64,000 nucleotides of DNA from DASZWJ01 sp963813895 (lineage in GTDB: Bacteria > Pseudomonadota > Gammaproteobacteria > JAURND01). Under the pieces are notes generated by a model. It had not been told where the DNA came from. It saw only the letters and a list, made by a program, of their open reading frames with translations, and ran no database searches. Where the stretch lies: positions 248,001 through 312,000 of the forward strand of contig CAWFAS010000002.1 of the NCBI GenBank assembly GCA_963813895.1, read 5' to 3'. Shown piece after piece: positions 17,399-26,082 of the stretch. The position numbers were made by a program, and so were the translations under genes. Numbering within the stretch: position 1 is the first letter of the stretch; every line of letters begins with the position of its first letter.

Positions 17399-19738
17399 CT
17401 ATACTTCTCGCGAGGGCAATTCTTCCAGCGAACCATTGGTCTCCTTATATTTCGCTCTGAATAATTTCGCTGCATTAACCATATTAGTTAACGCTTGCTC
17501 CACTTCTGGCCAATTGCGGGTTTTCAAGCCACAATCCGGATTCACCCATAGGCGCGCCAAGGGTACATAGCGGATTGCATTTTCCAGCTGAGTGACAATT
17601 TCCTCTTTTGAAGGGATGCGGGGTGAATGAATATCATAAACACCCGGTCCAATCTCATTAGGATAGGAAAAGGATTCAAAAGCCTTTAACAATTCCATTT
17701 CCGAACGTGAACTTTCAATGGTGATCACATCTGCATCTAGGTTCGCAATAGAATCAATTACATCATTAAATTCTGAATAGCACATGTGTGTGTGGATCTG
17801 TGTTCCATCTTCTACGCCACTTGCGGCAACTCGGAAGCAGTGGACAGCCCAATCCAAGTAATGCTGCCAATGATTTTTGCGCAACGGTAATGCTTCACGA
17901 AAAGCGGGTTCGTCGATCTGAATCACATTAATACCGGCCTTTTCAAGGTCGGTTACCTCATCTCGCAATGCCAAAGCTATTTGTAATGCGGTCGCGGAAT
18001 AAGGTTGATCGTCACGCACAAAAGACCAGGCCAAGATAGTAACCGGACCGGTTAACATCCCTTTTACCGGACGTTTGGTTAGGCTCTGCGCATACTTAAT
18101 CCAATCTACGGTCATAGGTTGCGGACGAAAGACATCGCCATAGATAATCGGAGGTTTAACACAACGCGAACCGTAGCTTTGTACCCAACCGTTACTAGTA
18201 AAAGCAAATCCCTGCAACAATTCACCAAAATACTCCACCATATCATTGCGCTCAGCCTCTCCATGCACCAATACATCCAGATCGAGTTGCTCCTGCTTTT
18301 TGATCACTTCGGCTATCTGTTCATGGATTTTTTGCGTGTAAGTAAAAGCATCGATTTTACCTGCTTTAAACTCTTGTCTAATAATACGAATTTCTTTGGT
18401 CTGCGGGAATGAACCAATAGTGGTAGTCGGCAGCAGGGGCAATTTTAATGCTTTGTGTTGGACCTGTGCGCGTTTAGCATAGACGTTTTTACGCTCAGCG
18501 TATTGTTTGGTTAACCCGGATATGCGTTGTTGCACTTGAGCATTATGAATACGCGCAGAATGCTGGCGTGATTGCAATGCCTGCTGATTAACTGCTAAAG
18601 CTTGAGAAAAACTCTCCGCGCCTTTATTCAAAATTTTGGCTAATAGCGCCACTTCATCGACTTTCTGTTTGGCAAATGCTAGCCAGCTTTTGAGCTCAGC
18701 ATCCAGCTTGTCTTCATTATCCAAATCAACAGGAACATGCATCAATGAGCTGCCGGAAGCCACCCATAACCTGGGACCGAGAATTTTTTTAGTTTCCTGG
18801 AGGGTATGTGATAGTTTGGTTAAATCCGCTTTCCATATATTTCTGCCGCTGATAACACCCGCTGAGAGAATTTTGTCTTGTGGAATTTGTGCAGCTAATT
18901 GGGTCAATTGTTCGGGATTTGCCGAGAAATCTAGATGAATACCTTGAACGGGTAACTGTTTTACAATAGCGAAGTTATCTTCCACGGCACCAAAATAAGA
19001 GGCAACAAGTGCCTTTGTCTGTTTAAAATCTAGGTGTTGATATGCTTCAAGAAATGCAGCTTGCCAATCTTTCGGTAGGTCCAAAATCAAGATAGGTTCA
19101 TCAATTTGTACCCAGGATATTTTTTTCGCATTGAGCTGGCCAATAATTTCCTGATATACGGGTAATAGTTTTTTTAACAACGCTAATTTATTGAAATCTT
19201 TACCCTTAGTTTTACCAAGCCACAAATAGGACAGCGGTCCAAGTATGACTGGTTTCACGCGATGGCCAGCAGCACTGGCCCGATCGATCGCATTAAATAA
19301 GTAGTCTGTAGCAAGATGGAATGTCTGCTGTTCGGTAAATTCAGGCACAATATAATGGTAATTAGTATTGAACCACTTTGTCATTTCACAGGCTGTGGTT
19401 TCTTTAACTTTAGGTGCCTGGCCACGTGCCATACAAAAAATGGTGTTTAAATCAACTTTACCACCCTTATATTCAAAACGCTCTGGAACAACTCCCAGCA
19501 TAGCGCTGGTGTCCAATACATGGTCATACCAGGTAAAGTCACCCACAGTAACATAATCCAGTCCTGCATCAGCCTGAATTTTCCAGTTTTGCTCTTGGAT
19601 CTGCTTACCTACTGCTTCTAGTTCTGCTTGAGAAATTTCTTCACGCCAATAAGATTCAACGGCTTTTTTAGCCTGGCGGTGACTGCCGATTCTTGGGAAT
19701 CCAAGAATATGCGATGGATGATGATTTGCTTCAGTCAT
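17399..19738 (-). CDS. metE: Cobalamin-independent methionine synthase
   Basis: About 779 residues from the ATG at 19738; the Shine-Dalgarno GAGGAA lies eight bases before it and overlaps an upstream in-frame ATG (19753), which I therefore do not use. The two-barrel structure is complete: N-terminal FPRIGSHRQAKKAVESYW, the linker, and the C-terminal catalytic half with LPTTTIGSFPQT, LTGPVTILAWSF, IDEPAFREALP, the zinc ligands in IHTHMCYSEF and the last cysteine in VNPDCGLKTR. It transfers methyl from methyl-THF-polyglutamate to homocysteine without B12. It lies between metB and metF in the operon. Confidence 0.97.
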   Translation of the reverse strand: MTEANHHPSHILGFPRIGSHRQAKKAVESYWREEISQAELEAVGKQIQEQNWKIQADAGLDYVTVGDFTWYDHVLDTSAMLGVVPERFEYKGGKVDLNTIFCMARGQAPKVKETTACEMTKWFNTNYHYIVPEFTEQQTFHLATDYLFNAIDRASAAGHRVKPVILGPLSYLWLGKTKGKDFNKLALLKKLLPVYQEIIGQLNAKKISWVQIDEPILILDLPKDWQAAFLEAYQHLDFKQTKALVASYFGAVEDNFAIVKQLPVQGIHLDFSANPEQLTQLAAQIPQDKILSAGVISGRNIWKADLTKLSHTLQETKKILGPRLWVASGSSLMHVPVDLDNEDKLDAELKSWLAFAKQKVDEVALLAKILNKGAESFSQALAVNQQALQSRQHSARIHNAQVQQRISGLTKQYAERKNVYAKRAQVQHKALKLPLLPTTTIGSFPQTKEIRIIRQEFKAGKIDAFTYTQKIHEQIAEVIKKQEQLDLDVLVHGEAERNDMVEYFGELLQGFAFTSNGWVQSYGSRCVKPPIIYGDVFRPQPMTVDWIKYAQSLTKRPVKGMLTGPVTILAWSFVRDDQPYSATALQIALALRDEVTDLEKAGINVIQIDEPAFREALPLRKNHWQHYLDWAVHCFRVAASGVEDGTQIHTHMCYSEFNDVIDSIANLDADVITIESSRSEMELLKAFESFSYPNEIGPGVYDIHSPRIPSKEEIVTQLENAIRYVPLARLWVNPDCGLKTRNWPEVEQALTNMVNAAKLFRAKYKETNGSLEELPSREV

Positions 19739-19768
19739 GCTGTTGTTCCTCATGTGTTATTAAATAAG

Positions 19769-20890
19769 TTAGATTGCCTGCTCCAAATCACTGATAAGAT
19801 CTTCAGGGTCTTCAATACCAACTGAAACTCTCACTAAATCTGCAGCAAATTGCCGTTGTTCTGCAATAACCGACGCATGTGACATGACACAAGGCAGGCT
19901 AATCAGGCTTGTTAAACTGCCAAAACTGACCGATTTTACGAATAATTGGGTAGATTGCACCAGATTATGAGATAACTTAGCTGAGGCCGTAGTAAAACTA
20001 ATCACAGTACCACCCCCAGTAGCTTGCCGTTTTTGAATTTCACAGCCTGGATGCGTTGCTAACGTAGGATAATAAACCTGTTTAATTTGCGGATGGTTTT
20101 GTAAAAAAATGGCTAATTTTTCGGCGGTATTTTGCTGTCGTTCCACACGTAAACCCAACGTTTTCAATCCTTTTAGTAGTAACCAGCATTCAAATGGCGC
20201 AAGCGCGCTGCCTTCGGCGTTCTGTATAAATGCCAGCTGGTCAGCAAGATCAGTATTATTCACTATTATTACACCAGCAGTCACGTCACTGTGTCCAGAT
20301 AAATGTTTAGTTGCGGAGTGAATGACAATATCCGCCCCTAGCAACAATGGCTGCTGTAGCCAAGGCGATAAGAAAGTATTATCAACTACCAGTAAAGCCT
20401 CATGCTGGTGCGCTAAATTCGCCAATGCGGCTATATCAGAAATTTTCTGCAACGGATTAGATGGGGTCTCGATCAGAATTAAACGGGTTTCGGGTCGCAA
20501 GGCACGGGCTACAGCTGCGATATCGGTGGTATCGACCAAAGAATGATGCAGACCGCGTTGTGGTAAGCGCTGTGATAATAAGCGATGCGTGCCGCCATAT
20601 AAATCATCACAGGCAATAATATGATCACCACAGGATAATAATCCAGTAACTGCATTAATTGCTGCCATACCGCTGGCAAAGGCAAACCCAAAGTTCCCAC
20701 TCTCGAGTTGAGCAACTTGTTGCTCAAGTATGCTGCGTGTAGGGTTACCGCTGCGACTATAGTCATATTTATCTGCACCTTCTATTGATTGCAATGCAAA
20801 AGTTGCAGTTTGATAAAGGGGTGTGCAATTGGGACGATGGGGATCCCCTGGATTGGGATCAAAGTGCACTAACTGTGTCGAGCGCTTCAT
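19769..20890 (-). CDS. metB: Cystathionine gamma-synthase/lyase-type PLP enzyme
   Basis: A 373-residue Cys/Met-metabolism PLP enzyme (fold type I). Visible are YSRSGNPT, GNFGFAFASGMAA, IACDDLYGGT, VDNTFLSPWLQQP and the PLP lysine in HSATKHLSGHSD, and the C-terminal RVSVGIEDPEDL. Family members join cysteine and an activated homoserine (MetB), split cystathionine (MetC) or use sulfide directly, and sequence alone does not separate these. Its start overlaps the aspartokinase-homoserine dehydrogenase gene by 32 bases, an unusually long overlap that implies coupling. A second paralogue heads the operon. Confidence 0.8.
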   Translation of the reverse strand: MKRSTQLVHFDPNPGDPHRPNCTPLYQTATFALQSIEGADKYDYSRSGNPTRSILEQQVAQLESGNFGFAFASGMAAINAVTGLLSCGDHIIACDDLYGGTHRLLSQRLPQRGLHHSLVDTTDIAAVARALRPETRLILIETPSNPLQKISDIAALANLAHQHEALLVVDNTFLSPWLQQPLLLGADIVIHSATKHLSGHSDVTAGVIIVNNTDLADQLAFIQNAEGSALAPFECWLLLKGLKTLGLRVERQQNTAEKLAIFLQNHPQIKQVYYPTLATHPGCEIQKRQATGGGTVISFTTASAKLSHNLVQSTQLFVKSVSFGSLTSLISLPCVMSHASVIAEQRQFAADLVRVSVGIEDPEDLISDLEQAI

Positions 20891-22646
20891 GATGTTTACC
20901 TTTAGTTTTAATATTCAGCAAATTAGCCTGATGACTAAATGACAAATCAAGAAGATCAGCAAATACTGCCTCTGCAGTCGGCCAACGGCCTGCTCCCTTG
21001 CCATGCAAATGTATGACTTGATCATCCAGTGTTTCAATCAATATTGCATTATTAGCACCAGGAACTCCCGCCAGAGGATGTTCAAAATGCAAGGCAATAG
21101 GTCTAATATCCGCATGAATCTTGCCGTTATTTAATACACAGCTGGCTACTAGTTTTATATTATTCCCAAGGCTATGCTGCGCACGGAGATTTTTTTCACA
21201 CACATCCTGAATTCCTTGCACTGCAATCGTGTCAGGGTCGCGACCAAAGGCGAAACGCGAAATAATGGTCGCTTTTTGGGCTGCATCTAATCCTTCAATG
21301 TCAAAGCTGGGATCAGCTTCAGCAAACCCATGCGATTGCGCAACGCTAATAGCATCAGAAAAAGTTTTTCCTTCTTTAATTTTTTCCAGAACAAAATTAC
21401 AAGTGCCATTCAGTATTCCTGTTACCGATTGAATTGCAACTTGGGGGTTCTGATGTTGAATGGATTTCAGAATTTCCAAAATCGGCACAGCACCCGCAAC
21501 AGCGGCTGAATAATACAGCCGGACATTATTTTCATCAGCTAACTGAGATAGATCTAGACCGTGAGCGGCAATCAAGGCTTTATTGGCAGTGACCACATGA
21601 CGCTTGTGTTGCAATGCTAAAGTAATTAACTGTGCTGGTCTTTCAACCCCGCCAATTAACTCGATGACCACATCACATTCTCGCAGCATTATTTCATTCA
21701 AATTATCTGAAACCAATCCAGGAGGCGCATCATGATGCTGATGTTTGGCTATATTTTTTACCACGACACCTACTACATCAAATAATTGTTTATTGGCTGC
21801 CAGGTGTTTATATACCCCTAAACCGACGGTCCCCAGACCCAGCAGGACCACTTTCAGCCTTCTAGGAGGCTGTTGCACTGAGGTCGCTAGCAACGACGCT
21901 TCTTCGCCCACTAGGGTTTGATTGATATGGGTTAATGACTTAACAATAAACTGGAAATTTTTATTTTGAGCAAATTTGACTGCCTTATGTTGAATGACTT
22001 CATAGGAGGTTTTTAGACAATCATCAAAAGTAATACACTCAAAACGCTTGGCACCTGGCGCATATTCATTAGGGTCTTGATCAAAAATACCAGCCGTATC
22101 TTTATAAATAATACATTTTTTGGCATTTAACACCCAACCCGCAAATAAGGCAGTGTAATCAGAACCCCCACGTCCTAATAATGTGACTTCCGAAGTGGCG
22201 TCGCAACCAATAAAGCCAGGGATAACTAGCACAGAATAATTTTCAAATAGCTGCTGGATTAAAGTAGTATCTAATCCCGCTGGATCAGCATTCAATATCG
22301 ATCCTTGTGTTTTTAAACAACGATGATCTAATTTCTTGGCTTTAATTCCGGCACGATCCAACCCGATAGTAAACAAGGAGGCCGCGCTAATTTCTCCAGT
22401 TGCTAACAGCGTTGCATATTCCTGCGGTGGCAAAGTAAGGTTTTCCTCACCCATTAATTTCCGAGTTTCTTTAACTAAATTATCAGTGGTATTACCTATA
22501 GCCGAAACGACCGCCAATACTTTATAGCCATTGCGTAGATGCTGATAGACTGCATGGATAGCATCTGGGATTGCTTCTACTTTTGATAATACCGAACTAC
22601 CAAATTTAACCACCACCAGATTCTGAATTTTTGCTTGTGGGGTCAT
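20859..22646 (-). CDS. Compact fused aspartate kinase - homoserine dehydrogenase without ACT domains
   Basis: A 595-residue bifunctional protein. Residues about 10-245 are an amino-acid kinase domain (KFGSSVL at 14-20; LATGEISAASL; LLGRGGSDYTA; YKDTAGIFDQDP). Residues about 264-585 are homoserine dehydrogenase (Rossmann VVLLGLGTVGLGVYKHL; VTANKALIAAHG; GILNGTCNFVLEKI; FDIEGLDAAQKATIISRFAFG). The roughly 200-residue regulatory ACT-containing middle of ThrA/MetL (about 810-820 residues) is absent: only about 20 residues join the domains. The kinase signature reads KFGSS where KFGGTS is usual. It overlaps metB and begins three bases after the upstream PLP-enzyme gene, so it supplies homoserine to this operon. 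Confidence 0.85.
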   Translation of the reverse strand: MTPQAKIQNLVVVKFGSSVLSKVEAIPDAIHAVYQHLRNGYKVLAVVSAIGNTTDNLVKETRKLMGEENLTLPPQEYATLLATGEISAASLFTIGLDRAGIKAKKLDHRCLKTQGSILNADPAGLDTTLIQQLFENYSVLVIPGFIGCDATSEVTLLGRGGSDYTALFAGWVLNAKKCIIYKDTAGIFDQDPNEYAPGAKRFECITFDDCLKTSYEVIQHKAVKFAQNKNFQFIVKSLTHINQTLVGEEASLLATSVQQPPRRLKVVLLGLGTVGLGVYKHLAANKQLFDVVGVVVKNIAKHQHHDAPPGLVSDNLNEIMLRECDVVIELIGGVERPAQLITLALQHKRHVVTANKALIAAHGLDLSQLADENNVRLYYSAAVAGAVPILEILKSIQHQNPQVAIQSVTGILNGTCNFVLEKIKEGKTFSDAISVAQSHGFAEADPSFDIEGLDAAQKATIISRFAFGRDPDTIAVQGIQDVCEKNLRAQHSLGNNIKLVASCVLNNGKIHADIRPIALHFEHPLAGVPGANNAILIETLDDQVIHLHGKGAGRWPTAEAVFADLLDLSFSHQANLLNIKTKGKHHEALDTVSAL

Positions 22647-22649
22647 AAA

Positions 22650-23879
22650 TTAATCTCCGCAATGTAAAAAAGCTTGCTCAAAATCTTTGATAATATCTTC
22701 TGGGTTTTCGAGTCCCACTGATAAACGAATCAAACCATCGCTAATGCCAATAGCACGTCGCTGTTCAACAGGGACCGGGCCATGAGTCATGGAGGCGGGA
22801 TGGGTGATTAAAGTTTCTACAGATCCTAGATTTTCAGCCAAAGAACATAAACGCACAGCCTGCATTAATTTAATCGCCTGTTCATAACCCCCTTTGACTT
22901 CAAATGTCAGTAAGCCACCGTCGGCCGCTTGTTGACGCTTAGCTAATTCGTATTGCGGGAAACTATTAAGGCCGGGATAAGTCACCTGCTCTACTTTTGG
23001 ATGACTATTGAGATAATTCGCAACCAGCAACGCATTGTGGGAATGTTGCTGCAAACGTATTTGTAGCGTTTTTACACCTTGCAATGTCAACCAGGCATTA
23101 AAAGGGGTTTGAATGGAGCCAACGGCATTTCGCAGGTAAATAAACCTTTCTACCAATGCAGGATCTTTCGCCAATAACGCACCGCCTACTGTGGCATTAT
23201 GGCCATCAATATATTTTGTAGTTGAATATAGAATAATATCTGCACCTAATTTAAAGGGTTGCTGTAGGGCGGCAGTTAAAAAAGTATTGTCTACAGCTAA
23301 CAGAATTTTTTTCTCACGTGCCACTTGGGCAATCGCTTGAATATCAGTCAACTTTAGAGTGGGGTTGGCTGGTGTTTCAATAAAAATAAGTTTGGTATTG
23401 GCCGTAATGGCTGATCTGACTTTAGCGGGATCCGCCGTATCGACGAAGCTGGTTGAGACCCCGAATTTGATCAAAACTTCTCGCAGTAGCCGCACCGTAC
23501 CACCATACACAACGTCAGAACATACTATATGATCACCACTTTGCAACAAGGTTAGGCATAAGGCCGTGGTCGCTGCCATTCCTGTGGAAAAACAAACGGC
23601 CCTTTCCACTTCATCAAGAGCGCCCAGGTTTTTTTCTAATGCCAGCACGGTAGGATTGGCACTGCGGGAATAGGTATAACCTTTATGTACTCCAACAGCC
23701 TCTTGAACATAAGTAGTCGTTTGAAAAATCGGTGTCAAAATGGCGCCCGTCGTTGGATCGGGAGATATCCCCGCGTGGATACTGCGCGTGCTAAATCCAT
23801 ACTCATCAACTGTATCTACAGTCTGGTGGTGGTTATTCTGCTGCTGCAGATCAGGAAGAATTTTTTCTCGGGTTGACAT
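22650..23879 (-). CDS. Cystathionine synthase/lyase-family PLP enzyme, first gene of met operon
   Basis: About 409 residues from the ATG at 23879 (a GTG 15 bases upstream is also in frame). It carries the family marks: FQTTTYVQEAVG, YTYSRSANPT, CFSTGMAATTA, VDNTFLTAALQQP, the PLP lysine in YSTTKYIDGHNATVGG and RLSVGLENPEDI. The N-terminal 35 residues are extra and hydrophilic. The STTKYIDGH form is common in cystathionine gamma-synthase and O-acyl-homoserine sulfhydrylases. With the second paralogue this may give the pair MetB plus MetC (or MetZ). No homoserine acyltransferase (metA/metX) is in the cluster. Confidence 0.8.
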   Translation of the reverse strand: MSTREKILPDLQQQNNHHQTVDTVDEYGFSTRSIHAGISPDPTTGAILTPIFQTTTYVQEAVGVHKGYTYSRSANPTVLALEKNLGALDEVERAVCFSTGMAATTALCLTLLQSGDHIVCSDVVYGGTVRLLREVLIKFGVSTSFVDTADPAKVRSAITANTKLIFIETPANPTLKLTDIQAIAQVAREKKILLAVDNTFLTAALQQPFKLGADIILYSTTKYIDGHNATVGGALLAKDPALVERFIYLRNAVGSIQTPFNAWLTLQGVKTLQIRLQQHSHNALLVANYLNSHPKVEQVTYPGLNSFPQYELAKRQQAADGGLLTFEVKGGYEQAIKLMQAVRLCSLAENLGSVETLITHPASMTHGPVPVEQRRAIGISDGLIRLSVGLENPEDIIKDFEQAFLHCGD

Positions 23880-23971
23880 AGCTATCATTCTCACTATTTA
23901 GTTTTTGGGCGCAATAAACCACTTGGGGTTCAAGCCCTTAAATAAAGTTTATCTGGAAATTTTTTGTTATG

Positions 23972-24035
23972 AAAAAAGCCTGCTTTAACTGGCCCTGATA
24001 GGTTTAACTACGCAGGCCCAGGATAAAGCAGGCTT
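23972..24035 (-). terminator. Hairpin plus U-run in the leader of the met operon (possible attenuator)
   Basis: On the minus strand AAGCCTGCTTTA and TAAAGCAGGCTT form a 12-bp stem with inner GGCCTG/CAGGCC pairing, and the stem is followed by six T residues, the shape of an intrinsic terminator. It lies about 90 bases before the first met gene and downstream of a promoter-like sequence at 24110-24137. It could instead simply end the upstream unknown gene at 24313. Confidence 0.6.
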
Positions 24036-24109
24036 CACATATGCATTAAAGAGGGAAAGAAATTAATAGAATAATGAGGAAAATACTGTGGAGTTTTTTT
24101 TGGGAATAT

Positions 24110-24137
24110 TTTATAACTACAATTATTTTTTGGACAA
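24110..24137 (-). promoter_or_regulatory. Promoter-like sequence upstream of the met operon
   Basis: Read on the minus strand, TTGTCC (24137-24132) and TATAAA (24115-24110) are 16 bases apart. Transcription from here would start near 24103 and produce a leader of about 220 bases containing the hairpin at 23972-24035. Match to consensus is good but not tested. Confidence 0.4.
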
Positions 24138-24312
24138 GCTTTCATAAAGTAATACCTCAACACGCTTTAGCAAAATTTATACAGCGCCTGCAATCTGAAA
24201 CTCAAATCGGCGCTACCACTAATCTGGAAATACTAACACAAATATGCTTGTCATGCAACCGAAGTTGTAGTGCAAGGATTTATGCAAGCCATAGTAGAAT
24301 TATCAACAGACC

Positions 24313-25551
24313 TTAGTCGCTCCCACATCTCCCTCCCGGTGCAGGTGCAGGTGGCGGTGTGTTGCCTGGAGCCCGTGTTTTAGGAATCCAGCCGGGGAGT
24401 GGTGTCGCAAGGCGTTCTTTAATTTCCTTAATAGTATTTACTTTCCCAGCATGAACATCCCTAAGATGGGCGGTTAATCTTGGATTTATTTTCTCTTGAG
24501 TCTGCGTCAGTAAAGTCCTTATCGTTGCCCCCTTTTCTGAAGACATAAGGGAAGAAAACCCTGCTGGCCCCACTTTTGCATTAAGGGCGTTTGCACTTGC
24601 GAATATTGCTCTGCTCAGTATTCTGTAATCACCCCTGCCCTTACCATTATCATCAGTCATTTGGAAATTTTTTTTGGCTTGCTTTAAAGTAGGTAAGATT
24701 TCGTCTCGAATGAATGAGCCAAGTTTCTTATTATTATCTGCATGATTTTCTAGATCTGATATAAGAGATTTGAAGGCTTTTAAATTTTTATCTACTACAA
24801 CCTTATGCTCAGATACCTTTCTATGGTAAAAACCTGGGTCTGCTACTTTTAGCATTTCCATCAATGGCTTGATAATATTCTTCTCAGCCTCTTTATCCGT
24901 CGACTTTATTCCACTCAATTTAAGCGTATTTACGCTGTCACATATTCCGCTTCTAAGTATTGCTGCCGAGGGTTTTTTTACAAAATCTTTTCTCGCTTGT
25001 TCTAAAATATTCGAAATCGCTACCACGCGTAATGCATATGGGTCTTGCTCCTTACCCTTATTTTCCTGCACTCTTGTTTCAGAATAATTTTGCAGCTTTG
25101 ATAAAAGGGAATTGAAGGAGCCTAAAAGCGCCATATCTTGAGTATCTTTCTGTTTTTTTTCTTTTTCAAAAGACCTGCTTATAGTGTTCAAAGTATTTTT
25201 CAGCTGATCCGTTATAAGCCTATTGCCTGAAGGAACTTGATTCGTGCCAGGCAACTTAAAATCAGGAGGAAAGTTTTCAATAGACCCTAAAATTCTGTTA
25301 ATTCCCTTAAAAAGTTCCTTAGGATCACCCGTTGCTTTATAACTTTCTTTTGAGGTTTTTAAAACCCCTGAACTCCATTCCATAAATTTAGCATAATTTT
25401 CAAACTTCTTGGCAAGCTCATTGTCGGCCCCTCGCACATTACTGGGAACTATATAGTCATTTTGTCTATTTCGACAAACCTCTGAATAACGATCTAATTG
25501 CGATATAAGGTTATTGAAGGCCAACGGAACTTGTGGTTTTCTTTCTAACAT
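24313..25551 (-). CDS. Unknown protein with three internal repeats
   Basis: A 412-residue hydrophilic, mainly helical protein that I do not recognise. It contains three diverged copies of one module: FNNLISQLDRYSE (residue 12), FNSLLSKLQNYSE (146) and FKSLISDLENHAD (260), each followed about 40-50 residues later by a basic helix (SKESYKATGD; ARKDFVKKPSAA; AKKNFQMTDDNG) and an alpha segment (GINRILGSI; GICDSVNTLK; AIFASANALN). There is no signal peptide or membrane helix, and the tail is proline-rich (TPPPAPAPGG). Modular helical proteins of unknown origin are frequent among secreted effectors of Legionellales, but nothing here proves secretion. Monocistronic. Confidence 0.75.
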   Translation of the reverse strand: MLERKPQVPLAFNNLISQLDRYSEVCRNRQNDYIVPSNVRGADNELAKKFENYAKFMEWSSGVLKTSKESYKATGDPKELFKGINRILGSIENFPPDFKLPGTNQVPSGNRLITDQLKNTLNTISRSFEKEKKQKDTQDMALLGSFNSLLSKLQNYSETRVQENKGKEQDPYALRVVAISNILEQARKDFVKKPSAAILRSGICDSVNTLKLSGIKSTDKEAEKNIIKPLMEMLKVADPGFYHRKVSEHKVVVDKNLKAFKSLISDLENHADNNKKLGSFIRDEILPTLKQAKKNFQMTDDNGKGRGDYRILSRAIFASANALNAKVGPAGFSSLMSSEKGATIRTLLTQTQEKINPRLTAHLRDVHAGKVNTIKEIKERLATPLPGWIPKTRAPGNTPPPAPAPGGRCGSD

Positions 25552-25699
25552 AATTCTATCTCACCAATAATTAGTTATCTTTACTAAAACAGCAACCAAT
25601 GATAGCATAAGTGGATTTCGATGGATTAAATTAATTAAAGATTATTATCCGACAATGCCATTTATCTAGAGATTTTAGCAACCCAAGATTAAGTAAATA

Positions 25700-25972
25700 T
25701 TAAGGGTTATCCAGGCCGCTTGCACGAAGTATCAATTTTACTTGTTTTACTAAATCTTCCACATAAGGCTCATATACCATATTTTTATGCTCGCCTGTTG
25801 CCTGGTAAATTTCTAAATTTTCTACATATTTTCCCCATCCATTATCTGTAAGATTGATTATTTCTCTTTTCTTCTCAGAATCACTTGACCTAGCTTTGAA
25901 TAAAATGACTCGACCGTTATAGGGCTGATCTCTGTAATTCCGCATTAAAATAGCGTTCTGCTGCATTTTCAT
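25700..25972 (-). pseudogene. C-terminal remnant of a thioesterase domain (NRPS/PKS type)
   Basis: The last 90 residues, from MKMQQNAIL to the stop, read like the end of an alpha/beta-hydrolase thioesterase that closes peptide or polyketide synthases: YRDQPYNGRVILFKA, then DNGWGKYVENLEIYQATGEHKNM with the catalytic-type histidine, then PYVEDLVKQVKLIL. The nucleophile serine and acid regions are missing and the reading frame upstream (to 26152) turns into unrelated cysteine-rich sequence under the next gene. I read it as a degraded fragment. No synthase genes remain nearby. Confidence 0.6.
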
Positions 25973-26082
25973 AACAACCTGAATTAAGGCATTAACCAGC
26001 TCACAGATCTTAGGGAGGAGGCAAAATAGTCTAGCAGATCCTTTAGCTAAAGGGCCCAGCATAATACAATAAAGTAACCGGA

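Noticed and set aside
23910..23950. tRNA T-arm-like string GGGGTTCAAGCCC
   Set aside because: No acceptor, D or anticodon arm can be formed around it.
24074..24316. 80-codon + strand frame in the met leader region
   Set aside because: No Shine-Dalgarno at a useful distance, no recognisable motif, and it overlaps the predicted met promoter on the other strand.
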